DNA from: Lewinella sp. IMCC34183
GTDB lineage: Bacteria > Bacteroidota > Bacteroidia > Chitinophagales > Saprospiraceae
Direction of reading: 5' to 3'
Assembly (NCBI RefSeq): GCF_003390915.1
Contig: NZ_QMEM01000001.1
Span: forward strand, 310,001-374,000
Length of the DNA stretch: 64,000 bases
The translations under genes and the position numbers were made by a program. Positions 27,301 through 35,111 of this stretch are shown here, piece after piece (position 1 is the first letter of the stretch; every line of letters begins with the position of its first letter). Under the pieces are notes generated by a model, which saw nothing but the letters and a program-made list of their open reading frames with translations, ran no database searches and was not told the origin of the DNA.

Positions 27301-28278
27301 AGCGAAATTGGCTGTTTTGGCAGTGAAGGGGGCGCGATCGCCGTGATCGCTACCGGGGGTCGGGAGCCGTATACCTTCAGCTGGGGCGACGGGGCGGCCG
27401 GTGCCTCCCGCGAGTCGTTATCGACCGGCACCTACACCCTCACCGTCACCGATGCCGGCGGATGCCGCGATACCAGCAGCTTCGAACTACGCAGTTCCGG
27501 CGAGCTCTCCTTCACGGTGGATGTCACCGCTCCTGTCTGCCCCGGCGAGTCGACGGGCCGCATCGTGGTAACGGCGGGCGGTGGCGTCCCTCCCCTGCTG
27601 TACAGCATCGACGGGGTAGCCTTCGTGAACGCCAACCGCTTCGATAACCTGACCGGCGGCACGTACACGATTTACCTCCGTGACGCCCTGGGCTGCAGTC
27701 AGCAAGCCGAGGTAGTATTGCCGGGTGCACCCCCCTTTTCCGTCGACCTGGGACCGGATACCGAGCTGGTCTACGGAGACAGTCTGCGCTTCGCTCCTGA
27801 AATCGTGGGGGGCGCCCCACCGCTTCGCTACCAGTGGATGGCACCCGAGTCGGGCGTACTCAGTTGTATCGACTGCCCCGATCCGCTGGTACGTCCCGAA
27901 TACGAGGGTACCTATTCGCTGACGGTGATCGATTCACTCGGGTGCTCGGCCGAGGACCAGCGGCGGATTAACATTCGCAAGATCCGCGCCTTAGCCGTGC
28001 CAACCGGATTCACGCCGGACGGGGACGGCCACAATGACCTGCTGCGCGTACACGGAAGACCGGGTACCCGGGTAGTCCGCTTTACGGTGTTCGATCGCTG
28101 GGGCGGACAGGTGTATGAGGCGGAAGACTTTCCGGTGAACGACGCGAACGCCGGCTGGGATGGCAATGACGCCGCGGGCCGGGAACTGGACGGAGGCGTG
28201 TACCTCTACAAGCTGACCGTGGAATTCGAAGACGGACTGCGGACCACCACCGCCGGACAAACCACCCTCATCCGCTGA
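24319..28278 (+). CDS. SprB-repeat surface protein with type IX secretion type-B sorting domain
   Basis: A 1319-residue secreted adhesin-like protein. After the signal peptide (ends TARAQD) come a CUB-like domain (about 25-145), a PKD-like domain with LWTFGNGD and AYEAAGGYDINLTITDAEGC (about 150-255), a proprotein-convertase P-domain-like module (about 290-475), and a second (about 605-705). Five SprB repeats follow (about 768-1135), each ending in a form like PGTYSLTVSEAGGC or AGQHAVTITDANGC. The C-terminal 90 residues (VPTGFTPDGDGHNDLLRV, RWGGQVYEAEDF, ELDGGVYLYKLTVEF) are the gliding-motility-associated type-B sorting domain. The start at 24319 begins the signal peptide; a much longer in-frame reading upstream is antisense to folD. 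The PorP/SprF gene follows after 1 bp. Confidence 0.93.
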   Translation: MLPRLFPVLCFLLSLLAAGTARAQDYAITAGGTVTACQGTFTDGGGRTGGHGPSGTRQVITFCSDGSGAGTHLQLTFEQLQLAGTLTLYDGTTTNAAVLAELSAAQNGETPVIAASAANRSGCITAEFRSSGDAAGWVARLACVTACQPIVAELAAIVPPPSASGYLDLCAGEPITLTGRGRYPQAGSVYPQSDVSSSFLWTFGNGDTLRGRNVTYAYEAAGGYDINLTITDAEGCTNTNRIGQRVRVAPPPIFAPAPPPPLVRCPGEAVSLTTRPDSTNPYGLRPVARSITYEQSESFSETISIPDNLNTIYSSALDIQSFEPGQRLTDGSGIESICVTIEHSYLGDLDMWVACPDGNRLTLLSDEETTVAPLNVRFGYGTKEVTTPEPAETYCWTADATQNVYEVGRTLRQTPQGRPVLPFDTTYLPMDGDFASLVGCNLNGRWTLNARDNYADDDGTIYGWTINFGPGVLPAQQNFTIPIGPAEWSDNGELAYHSADSVVYRAGDPGFHQQRLSVTDSLGCTYDTLMRIDIASPFAADCFVCPAPDSVPLLDTTLCIGNDFVPDLPLSIDTATQVRWRAFEDRMLTGSDTSTLTITDQVPAVISDITYDLGNLCVDYTAVGDLRQTEIRLRSPDGTRVVLAARGTLTGSSLQRCFTPEGDSWNALTGSDTNGDWVLEIDDAATNAAGGMLTEWSLVLVRRPRITYRWSPASPDFSCTDCRNPVIRPGRPGTYTLTATSSDGCTASSQLRFGLDSLVLGFADNLVGGCAGADNGSITLAPDTAINNLSYNWNTGDTTLNITNLAPGTYSLTVSEAGGCSRIYDYVLPAPDTLAFAVDSIVPPACFGTATGQVYTSIGNGAPPYTYEWSPGVAQSNGAFAGAVPAGQHAVTITDANGCSSRRVFTVQELEPLAVALVTQDPGCGGSATGELRAVISGGSPPYSSQWEGFVPGPVITGLVEGTYVLDVTDANGCRLMDTVTLQAPKPLEVTGIVSEIGCFGSEGGAIAVIATGGREPYTFSWGDGAAGASRESLSTGTYTLTVTDAGGCRDTSSFELRSSGELSFTVDVTAPVCPGESTGRIVVTAGGGVPPLLYSIDGVAFVNANRFDNLTGGTYTIYLRDALGCSQQAEVVLPGAPPFSVDLGPDTELVYGDSLRFAPEIVGGAPPLRYQWMAPESGVLSCIDCPDPLVRPEYEGTYSLTVIDSLGCSAEDQRRINIRKIRALAVPTGFTPDGDGHNDLLRVHGRPGTRVVRFTVFDRWGGQVYEAEDFPVNDANAGWDGNDAAGRELDGGVYLYKLTVEFEDGLRTTTAGQTTLIR

Positions 28279-28279
28279 T

Positions 28280-29359
28280 ATGTACTGCATTCGCATCACT
28301 CACGTACTGATCGGCTGCCTGCTTGTCCTGAGCGCCACGGCGCGGGCGCAGGATGCCGGGTTTCACCACTTGTCCGCCACCCCAATGTTGACCAATCCGG
28401 CGCTGACGGGGGTGATAGACGGGGGCGTGCGGGTAACGGCGGACTACCAGGAACGCTACTCCGGTTTGGGACCCGACGCATCCTTCACCAGCCTGCTGGC
28501 GGGTGCGGACTGGCGGCGGCCCGTCGGCCGCAATCACTATTACGGCTTCGGAGTACAGGTGCAACACGACCGGGGCGGAAGCAGCGATTACGTACGCAGT
28601 CAGGGGCTGGTGAGCGGCAGCTACCAGCAGCGGTTGGGAAGCCTGCGCGGGCCGGCGGGGCGCGGGGCTCACTTCCTCAGCGCCGGGACACAGGTGGGGC
28701 TCGGTCAGCGCGGGTTTGACTTCAACAAGCTGTGGTTTTCGGAACAGTACTTTTTCGACCCGGCCAGCAAGGCGGCCTACCTCGACCGCGGAGCCCCCAC
28801 CGGTGAACCCGGAAATCCGGCCGGGGCGCGGACGTATCTGGACGTGGGCGCCGGCGTAACGTGGTTCGGTACCTTCGGCGACCGCAGCGGAGCGTACGCC
28901 GGTTTAGCGGCCTACCACCTTAACGCACCGAATATCTCCCCCCGGCCGGGAGCCACCGACCGGCTGGCCCGACGCTACGTGCTGCACGGCGGCGGGGAGC
29001 TTCCCCTCGGAACGGGCTACCTCAGCCTCCTGCCGGCGGCGCGCGTGATGTTCCAGGGTCCGAGCCGGGTCGCGCAGCTTGGGGGCAGCCTGCGCTATAC
29101 CCAACGGGAGTGGCGGGAAATAGCCCTTCGTCTGCTCAGTTTCGCTCACCTCAATCAGGCCGATGGGTCGGGGGTGCTCCTGAGTACCGTCACGGTCGGT
29201 GTCGGCCTGGAGTGGCCGCAGGTCAGGGCCGCGGTGAGTTACGATCTGCAGGCCGGGCCCCTGGCCCGCCCCGCCAACGCCCGCAGTGGCTTCGAGCTGA
29301 GCGTAATCTACACCGGCGATCTTCCCGGGCGAAATCGGGTGTTTTGCCCTCGATTTTGA
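28280..29359 (+). CDS. PorP/SprF-family type IX secretion outer-membrane protein
   Basis: A 359-residue outer-membrane beta-barrel with a signal peptide ending ARAQD. The family opening is clear: HHLSATPMLTNPALTGVIDGGVRVTADYQERY. Alternating strands rich in Gly, Tyr and Arg continue to the end. SprF-type proteins work with the T9SS to bring a specific type-B cargo, typically SprB-like, to the cell surface. The ATG is 1 bp after the adhesin stop, so the pair is an operon and this protein is very probably dedicated to that adhesin. Confidence 0.92.
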   Translation: MYCIRITHVLIGCLLVLSATARAQDAGFHHLSATPMLTNPALTGVIDGGVRVTADYQERYSGLGPDASFTSLLAGADWRRPVGRNHYYGFGVQVQHDRGGSSDYVRSQGLVSGSYQQRLGSLRGPAGRGAHFLSAGTQVGLGQRGFDFNKLWFSEQYFFDPASKAAYLDRGAPTGEPGNPAGARTYLDVGAGVTWFGTFGDRSGAYAGLAAYHLNAPNISPRPGATDRLARRYVLHGGGELPLGTGYLSLLPAARVMFQGPSRVAQLGGSLRYTQREWREIALRLLSFAHLNQADGSGVLLSTVTVGVGLEWPQVRAAVSYDLQAGPLARPANARSGFELSVIYTGDLPGRNRVFCPRF

Positions 29360-29508
29360 TCATTGGCAAAATAATTGTTGCTACAAGGGCATTTGTCAAA
29401 TTTATAAATACGAAATATCATTAATTAAGAATACTATTTTGGAAGTGCCGGATTTTGTGAACGGCATTGACTAAGATTCTGTTAGAGGTAACGCCTAACC
29501 CTTCGATC

Positions 29509-29766
29509 ATGCAACAACACAATTTTCGCGGTACCAGCGAGATGGTATCGCACGCCGGCTACGACCGGGATACACAGGTACTATTTCTTACGTACCACAG
29601 CGGTCCCACGACCGTCGCCTACCATACCGTGCCCGAGGAATTGTTTACGCAGTTGACGCAGTCGCCGTATCCGGATGTCTGCATACGCTTTCGCGTACAG
29701 GCGCAACACGTTTTCCGACGGGTGGAGCCTTCCTTCGAACCACTCGACTATACATTCATAAAGTGA
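29509..29766 (+). CDS. KTSC-domain-like small protein
   Basis: An 85-residue protein whose layout, GTSEMVSHAGYDRDTQVLFL then HSGPTTVAYHTVPEELFTQL, follows the KTSC domain, a small beta-alpha domain of unknown function often linked to RNA or nucleic-acid-related proteins. In KTSC proteins the first motif is S-x-I-x-x-x-x-Y-D, here S-E-M-V-x-x-x-G-Y-D. The ATG at 29509 is preferred to an in-frame TTG at 29467. The 110-bp AT-rich gap upstream probably holds its promoter. Confidence 0.7.
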   Translation: MQQHNFRGTSEMVSHAGYDRDTQVLFLTYHSGPTTVAYHTVPEELFTQLTQSPYPDVCIRFRVQAQHVFRRVEPSFEPLDYTFIK

Positions 29767-29772
29767 TCTTAT

Positions 29773-29780
29773 TACCTTCG
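29773..29780 (+). promoter_or_regulatory. -7-like box TACCTTCG of pyrF
   Basis: One mismatch to TAnnTTTG, 20 nt before the pyrF ATG. Confidence 0.4.
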
Positions 29781-29800
29781 CCGGACCCAACCCCTCGCTT

Positions 29801-30601
29801 ATGACCCGGGACGTGCTGGTACGTACCATTTTCGCCAAAGAATCCTTTCTCTGCGTCGGACTGGATCCTGATCCCGACCGCATTCCCGACCGTTACGCGG
29901 GGGACGTGGTGCAATTTAACCGCGACATCATCGATGCTACCCGGGAATTCTGCGTTGCCTACAAGCCAAATACCGCCTTCTACGAGGCCCTAGGGCTCAA
30001 CGGGATGGAAATACTGCGGGATACCATCGCGTACATCGGAGACGAGCACTTCATCATCGCGGACGCCAAGCGCGGCGACATCGGAAACACCAGTCGTTAC
30101 TACGCCTCTTTTGCCTTCGATACGCTGGGGGCGGATGCGATCACCGTCGCCCCCTATATGGGCAAGGACTCGGTCGGTCCCTTCCTGGAGCGGACGGACA
30201 AATGGACCATTTTGCTGGCCCTGACTAGCAATTCCGGTAGCGAGGACTTCCAACACACCCCCCAGGAAAACGGCGCCCCCCTCTTCGCCAAGGTGATGCG
30301 TCGCGCCAGTCACTGGGGGCTTCCGGACCAGTTGATGTTCGTCTGTGGCGCAACGCAGGCCGACCGCTTCGCCGAACTCCGCAAGGTGGCACCGCAGCAC
30401 TTCTTCCTGGTACCGGGCATCGGGGCGCAGGGAGGCGACCTGGAAGGGGTCTGCCGGCACGGTATGACCCGGGAGTGCGGACTGCTGGTCAACAGCAGCC
30501 GGGGCATCCTGTACGCCGATGATCCGGGGGCCGCCGCCCGCGACCTGCAAAAGCAAATGGCCAAAGCCCTCAAGAAATTTAGCCCGGAGCTTTCCGAATA
30601 G
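29801..30601 (+). CDS. pyrF: Orotidine-5'-phosphate decarboxylase (type 2)
   Basis: Last step of UMP synthesis: decarboxylation of OMP. The 266-residue protein has FLCVGLDPDPDRIP at the start and the catalytic DAKRGDIGNTS (K90), the form found in the longer type-2 family. LTSNSGSEDFQ and FLVPGIGAQGGDLEG give the phosphate-binding loops. The gene is monocistronic, followed by the tRNA-His gene. With carB it is one of two pyrimidine genes in the window, not linked. Confidence 0.95.
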   Translation: MTRDVLVRTIFAKESFLCVGLDPDPDRIPDRYAGDVVQFNRDIIDATREFCVAYKPNTAFYEALGLNGMEILRDTIAYIGDEHFIIADAKRGDIGNTSRYYASFAFDTLGADAITVAPYMGKDSVGPFLERTDKWTILLALTSNSGSEDFQHTPQENGAPLFAKVMRRASHWGLPDQLMFVCGATQADRFAELRKVAPQHFFLVPGIGAQGGDLEGVCRHGMTRECGLLVNSSRGILYADDPGAAARDLQKQMAKALKKFSPELSE

Positions 30602-30613
30602 CGAGGAACTTTT

Positions 30614-30621
30614 TACCTTTG
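30614..30621 (+). promoter_or_regulatory. -7 promoter box TACCTTTG of tRNA-His
   Basis: Exact TAnnTTTG ending 29 nt before the tRNA. TTT at 30591-30593 is 20 nt upstream, a partial -33 element. Confidence 0.5.
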
Positions 30622-30650
30622 CGGGGCTTTTAGCAGAAGCGAGCCCACCT

Positions 30651-30725
30651 GGTGGTTGTAGCTCAGTTGGTTAGAGCGCTGGATTGTGATTCCAGAGGTC
30701 GCCGGTTCGAACCCGGTCTTCCACC
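30651..30725 (+). tRNA. tRNA-His (anticodon GTG)
   Basis: The cloverleaf has anticodon stem CTGGA/TCCAG around TTGTGAT (anticodon GTG), D-arm GCTC/GAGC and a T-arm with GGTTCGAACC. An extra 5' G (30651) faces C73 (30725), the His-specific G-1. CCA is not encoded. In the acceptor stem, positions 5 and 6 (T, T) face 68 and 67 (T, T), giving two adjacent U-U mismatches. Confidence 0.93.
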
Positions 30726-30730
30726 CCCCG

Positions 30731-30772
30731 ACCGCACTTTTATCCTCATCGGATGGACGTGCGGTTTTTTTT
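30731..30772 (+). terminator. Rho-independent terminator after tRNA-His
   Basis: ACCGCAC (30731-30737) pairs with GTGCGGT (30759-30765), with an inner ATCC/GGAT hairpin, followed by a run of eight T (30765-30772). Confidence 0.85.
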
Positions 30773-31054
30773 GGCCGGTAGTTATCCTGCCGCCCCGACC
30801 TTATGGCCGTATCCTACCCGCCAGCGGGCGCTGTCGGTAGTGCGGGCTGCGATCGTCGAAAACCGACGTACGAGTAGTCAGGGTGACGCGGCAGACCTGA
30901 TGCAGGAAGGAATGAACTGCCGTGATGGCGACATTCTGAACCCTTTCGCCCCCTTTAACCCTATATCATAAATGCTGGACCGATAATGGGCACGATCCGT
31001 CATTGGCGGACGTTCGGTAACCGGCACCGTGAATTGCTCGTGGTACCGCTCGTC

Positions 31055-31333
31055 ATGAAAACAGGCCTGATGGTGTTTAGCTTACCCCCTGACTTCTATC
31101 AAGAGTTGTTGCACCTTCAGGTCGCCTACCAGCAGCTCGGTATCATCCTGGAGGTGACAGGTTTTCAGTGCGATACGCTGCACCTATCCATTTGCCAGGA
31201 CCCCACAGCCCAACCGATTGCCTCGCAAGAGGAATTGGAACGTGGATTACGGACCGCCATCGAGAGCTTCCCCGTCTGGCTGAATTTCGGCTGGCAGCTG
31301 CGGATTGTTACTCCCTGCGGTACTGAACGCTAG
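31055..31333 (+). CDS. Hypothetical small protein
   Basis: A 92-residue reading frame that I do not recognise. Its composition is protein-like (PPDFYQELLHLQVAYQQLG, then LERGLRTAIESFPVWLNFGW), with no signal peptide or membrane segment. A longer reading from an ATG at 30986 adds 23 Arg/His-rich residues that look less convincing. It stands alone between the tRNA-His terminator and a convergent outer-membrane gene. The 30773-31054 gap before it holds nothing else I can identify, nor does the gap after it (31334-31473). Confidence 0.5.
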   Translation: MKTGLMVFSLPPDFYQELLHLQVAYQQLGIILEVTGFQCDTLHLSICQDPTAQPIASQEELERGLRTAIESFPVWLNFGWQLRIVTPCGTER

Positions 31334-31473
31334 GCCCACCGAAGGCAGAGCAAGGGCGCAGGATTCCGCTCAACCCCGTGAAACCGGGACTAGCAGCTAC
31401 CCGGTGGCTTCTCCCACCTACGAGTAGAATTGCAGTCCGGCCCTCCTACTAAGGCTCCCCCCCAAGCAGGCTC

Positions 31474-32571
31474 TTATTCCTGCCGCGGCTTTATACCCAG
31501 CCGAAGGCTCACCACGTGGCTGTAGGTCGAGCGGCCGGAATCGTCGCCCAGGTCGGTGTAGGCATAGTCAACGTGCAGCTGGCCCACCTTGAGCCCCAGA
31601 CCCAGGGAGGGCCTGGAATTGATCGCCTCGGTATCGCCAAAGTCGCGGATGCGCTGCAGCTGGCTGACGCCCGCGCGCAGAAAAACGAAATCGCCGTAGT
31701 CGGCCTCCAGGCCAATGGCCGGATCGAGACTTACGGGATCGGCACTGATGAGGGTATTACGCTTACCATCCGTGGTGGCGATGAGGTCGACTTCAGCCGT
31801 CAGGCCGATTTGCGAGGTCAACTGAAAGTCCCGGGCAACGGCCAGAATAACCGTGGGGTTGGTGGTTTCCACGCTGTTGATGGGCACCACGTTGTTGGTC
31901 AACTCAAGTTGCTCCCGCTCGGCTTCGGTAAACGAGAAGGACCAGGCATTGAAGGTGGTGGTAACGTCGCGGGCGAGCAGCGCGAACGTCCAGGCATTGC
32001 GCTCCAGTTGGGCGCCCAGGTCAAGCCCGAAACCCCAGCTGCTGGCGAAAGTGCCGATGCTCCGGTGTACCACCTTGACGTTGCCGCCCACCCGAAGGAT
32101 CCCCTTCGGACGCGGAAAGGCCCGCGCGTAGGAACCGAGGAAGGCATAGTCGGCCGCCGAAAACTCGGTGACGTTGTCAAAATTGATGGTCCCGTCGGCC
32201 TCGTACAGCGACAGAGTATTAGGAATCTGGTCGATGCCGAAGCGGATGATACTTAGCCCCAGGCGCTGGTTATTGCTGGACAACGGCAGGGTAACTCCCA
32301 GGTAATCGAAGTTGCCAACCCCCCCGAACCATTCCGCGTGCATGGCACCCAGCTCCAGGCCGGCGTCGGGCGGCAGGGCCGCCAGGCCGGCCGGATTCCA
32401 GGCCGCGGCGTAGACGTCGCGCTGGGTAGCGACTACGGCCGTCCCCATACCGTGGGCGCGGGCGCCGACACCAATACTGAGAAATTCGTTGCTATATTTC
32501 TGGGCACCGGCCGTCAGGCAGGCAAGCACTAATCCACTAAGCAGAAGAAAACGGGGTTGGCGTAGGGTCAT
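31474..32571 (-). CDS. PorV/PorQ-family outer-membrane protein
   Basis: A 365-residue FadL-like outer-membrane barrel with a signal peptide ending LTAGAQK. The family signature follows at once: FLSIGVGARAHGMGTAVVA, then AAAWNPAGLAALPP. PorV-type proteins collect T9SS cargo from the translocon and hand it to the sortase PorU; PorQ and other relatives have less clear roles. Without a sortase or T9SS core neighbour, assignment to PorV itself is not possible. It is divergent from the AI-2E-family transporter gene. Confidence 0.85.
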   Translation of the reverse strand: MTLRQPRFLLLSGLVLACLTAGAQKYSNEFLSIGVGARAHGMGTAVVATQRDVYAAAWNPAGLAALPPDAGLELGAMHAEWFGGVGNFDYLGVTLPLSSNNQRLGLSIIRFGIDQIPNTLSLYEADGTINFDNVTEFSAADYAFLGSYARAFPRPKGILRVGGNVKVVHRSIGTFASSWGFGLDLGAQLERNAWTFALLARDVTTTFNAWSFSFTEAEREQLELTNNVVPINSVETTNPTVILAVARDFQLTSQIGLTAEVDLIATTDGKRNTLISADPVSLDPAIGLEADYGDFVFLRAGVSQLQRIRDFGDTEAINSRPSLGLGLKVGQLHVDYAYTDLGDDSGRSTYSHVVSLRLGIKPRQE

Positions 32572-32737
32572 AATAAGGGGGTGATACTGGGACTAACGAA
32601 TTTGCGGCCCGGACCGTACCCGCCAGCGTGCGAATAATTCCCCGGGGCACACCCTCCGACCGAACACCTGACCGGCGAACAGGTACTATGAGCCGGAAGA
32701 CGCGGCGAGGTCGCCGCGCGCTAATCCACTGCAAAAT

Positions 32738-33811
32738 ATGCCAATCGAAAGGGACCGTACCACTGTACGGCGGGTCAAGCGCAACTTGTTCTTTATCGTC
32801 GTGGCGCTCACGACCATCGCTTTTTTCGGACTCATCGCCCCCTTCCTGCTTACCTGCTTCTGGGGAGCCGTGCTGGCGATCATCTTCTTCGGCGTGTACC
32901 GCCGCCTGCGGATCCAGTTTCGGGGGCACGACTCGGTGGCCGCGGGCATCACCACGCTGCTGGTGGTCCTCTTCGTCATCGTCCCCTTCGCGCTGCTGGG
33001 GCTGGCGCTGGTCAACCAGGCCATCAGCCTCTACGGTAGCATAGAAAATGGCACCCTCAACCCCAATATCGTGCTCGACTGGGTCGACGAGCGCCTCCCG
33101 CGGGTGGCGTCCGGGCTGGAAGACTTCGGCGTCAGCCTCGACGATATCAAGACCCGCCTCACCACGGCCATCGGCCAGGCCGGGCAGTTCCTGGCCAACT
33201 GGGCCATCGGTTTCGGCAGCAGTATTCTCAATACCATCATTCAGTTCACCCTGGTGATCTACCTGCTCTACTTCTTTCTGGTCGATGGCTGGGCCATCGA
33301 GCGGAAGCTGGTACAGACCATTCCCATGGGGAACGTGCGCGAGCGGGTACTCTTCCGGCGCTTCGCGCAGGTGGCCCGCGCTACCCTGAAGGGTACGCTG
33401 ATCGTGGCCTTCGTACAGGGGGCCATCGGTGGGGTCCTCTTTGCCATCCTCGGTATCCCTGCGGCCCTCCTTTGGGGCGTGGCCATGATGTTACTGGCCC
33501 TGTTGCCCGTGGGCGGCAGCGCCATCGTCTGGGTACCGGCGGCCATCATCATGTTCATCCAGGGCGACGTGGCCTCGGGCATCATCATCGTAGTGGTGGG
33601 CTCCCTGATCATCGGCCTGGTGGACAACCTGCTACGCCCGCTGCTGGTCGGCCGGGATACGCAGATGCCGGACTACCTGGTACTCATTTCCACCCTGGGG
33701 GGCATCGCCCTCTTCGGCCTCAGTGGTTTCGTGATCGGCCCCACCGTGGCCGCCCTGTTCATCACCGTCTGGGAAATGATGGGCCGCGATTACGGCGGAC
33801 AGGCCCGCTAG
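32738..33811 (+). CDS. AI-2E family (PerM/UPF0118) membrane transporter
   Basis: A 357-residue integral membrane protein with about eight predicted helices, starting with two near residues 15-55. The conserved central soluble region (SLDDIKTRLTTAIGQ) is followed by helices and the family signatures GGVLFAILGIPAALLWG and LLPVGGSAIVWVPAAI, then IGLVDNLLRPLLVGRDTQMP near residue 300. Members export varied small molecules; AI-2 transport has been proposed only for some. Its stop codon interlocks with that of the convergent proline dehydrogenase gene at CTAG (33808-33811). Confidence 0.9.
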   Translation: MPIERDRTTVRRVKRNLFFIVVALTTIAFFGLIAPFLLTCFWGAVLAIIFFGVYRRLRIQFRGHDSVAAGITTLLVVLFVIVPFALLGLALVNQAISLYGSIENGTLNPNIVLDWVDERLPRVASGLEDFGVSLDDIKTRLTTAIGQAGQFLANWAIGFGSSILNTIIQFTLVIYLLYFFLVDGWAIERKLVQTIPMGNVRERVLFRRFAQVARATLKGTLIVAFVQGAIGGVLFAILGIPAALLWGVAMMLLALLPVGGSAIVWVPAAIIMFIQGDVASGIIIVVVGSLIIGLVDNLLRPLLVGRDTQMPDYLVLISTLGGIALFGLSGFVIGPTVAALFITVWEMMGRDYGGQAR

Positions 33812-35061
33812 AGCCCGCGCCGGCTGACTTCCTCGTCGAGCATTCGCAGTTCGCGGCCCGCCTCCCCGGTCACCGAGGTATTCTCCTGGGCGCGTCGCAC
33901 GAGGTAGGGCAGTACTTCCTTTACCGGCCCGTAGACCATGTACTTACTTACGTTGTAGCCGCCTTCCGCCAGGTTGAAGGTGAGGTTATCGCTCATGCCC
34001 AGCAGCTGGGAGAAGCGAATGTTAGGGTGATTCCGCGCCACGCCCTCCTGCTGCATGGTGGTCAGTTGGCGCGTGATGCTTTCCTCGTTGTGGCTGGCTA
34101 CGCAGTAGGCGATCTCCTCGCGGTGGGCGAGGCAGTAGGCGGCGGCCGCGTTGAAGTCGCGGTGGGTACTGGCCAGGTCCGGCTGGATGGGGGTAGGTAG
34201 CCCACGCTTGTCGGCGTACTTGGCCTCCTTGTTCATGTAGGCGCCCCGGACGAGCTTGAGGGCCAGCACGTATCCCTTCCGGCGGGCCCGCTGGTGCAGT
34301 GATTTAAGGTACTCCAGGCGGTCGTGGCGGTAAAATTGACACGTCGTGAATACGATGGCGGCGTCGCCGTTGTAGCGTTCCATCATGACTTCGGCAATCT
34401 GGTCGATGGCCGACTGAATCCAGCTCTCCTCGGCGTCCAAATAGACTTCGCACCGGCGGTCGCGCCCCAGCCGGCAGACGCGATCGAGTCGCTTCATGCC
34501 CCGCTCGAGGTCGGTCCCCGCAAGGTTCTCGAAATCAATGACCGTATCGTTGTACTTTTCAAGTATTTCGAAGGGAAACAGACTGGTCAGCTTGACCACG
34601 GAGCCGATGACCGCTTCCGTTTCCCCACCGAATTCGGTGGCGCGCAGGGCCTCGTCGAGGGAGGCATCCATACCGGCCTGGGTTTCCTTGCCTTCCGCTC
34701 CAAAATCCAGAATGCTGTGCACCCCCCGCTTGGCGAGCTGGGCGATGGATTCCTTAGCATCCTCGAAGTGGGTGCCGCCGACGAATTGCTTGTACACCGT
34801 GTTGCGGACCATCCACTCGGCCCCGGGCAGCGACCATTCCACCGCGCGCATTCCCGCGGATCCCATGAGCCGGGTCAGGTAGGGATTGCCCATCAGCCGG
34901 AACAGTCGCCGTGTACCCAGCAACCGCTGGTCCGAAAGGTGGCGGAAGGTCAGCTCCGTGTTGCTGAAGTCGGGAAGGCGGTCCCCGGAAAGGGCCGCGA
35001 AGTCTTTGCGGGCCTGCTCCGCCAGGGGAAATTGCCGGACGGGTCCGCTACTGGATTTCAT
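33808..35061 (-). CDS. Proline dehydrogenase (monofunctional)
   Basis: FAD enzyme that oxidises proline to pyrroline-5-carboxylate and passes electrons to the quinone pool. The 417-residue protein carries the TIM-barrel motifs LDAEES, LALKLVRGAYMNKEAKYA and CVASHNEES, and NLTFNLAEGGYNVSKYMVYGP, which form the FAD and substrate sites. It has no aldehyde dehydrogenase domain, so it resembles the eukaryotic-type PRODH rather than PutA. A much longer open frame continues upstream, antisense to nothing recognisable and overlapping the next gene in another frame; the ATG at 35061 begins the family homology. Confidence 0.92.
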   Translation of the reverse strand: MKSSSGPVRQFPLAEQARKDFAALSGDRLPDFSNTELTFRHLSDQRLLGTRRLFRLMGNPYLTRLMGSAGMRAVEWSLPGAEWMVRNTVYKQFVGGTHFEDAKESIAQLAKRGVHSILDFGAEGKETQAGMDASLDEALRATEFGGETEAVIGSVVKLTSLFPFEILEKYNDTVIDFENLAGTDLERGMKRLDRVCRLGRDRRCEVYLDAEESWIQSAIDQIAEVMMERYNGDAAIVFTTCQFYRHDRLEYLKSLHQRARRKGYVLALKLVRGAYMNKEAKYADKRGLPTPIQPDLASTHRDFNAAAAYCLAHREEIAYCVASHNEESITRQLTTMQQEGVARNHPNIRFSQLLGMSDNLTFNLAEGGYNVSKYMVYGPVKEVLPYLVRRAQENTSVTGEAGRELRMLDEEVSRRGL

Positions 35062-35111
35062 AGAGATGGAATTTACCTGCAAGGATGCAGCACTAATAGC
35101 GAAACGGCAAA

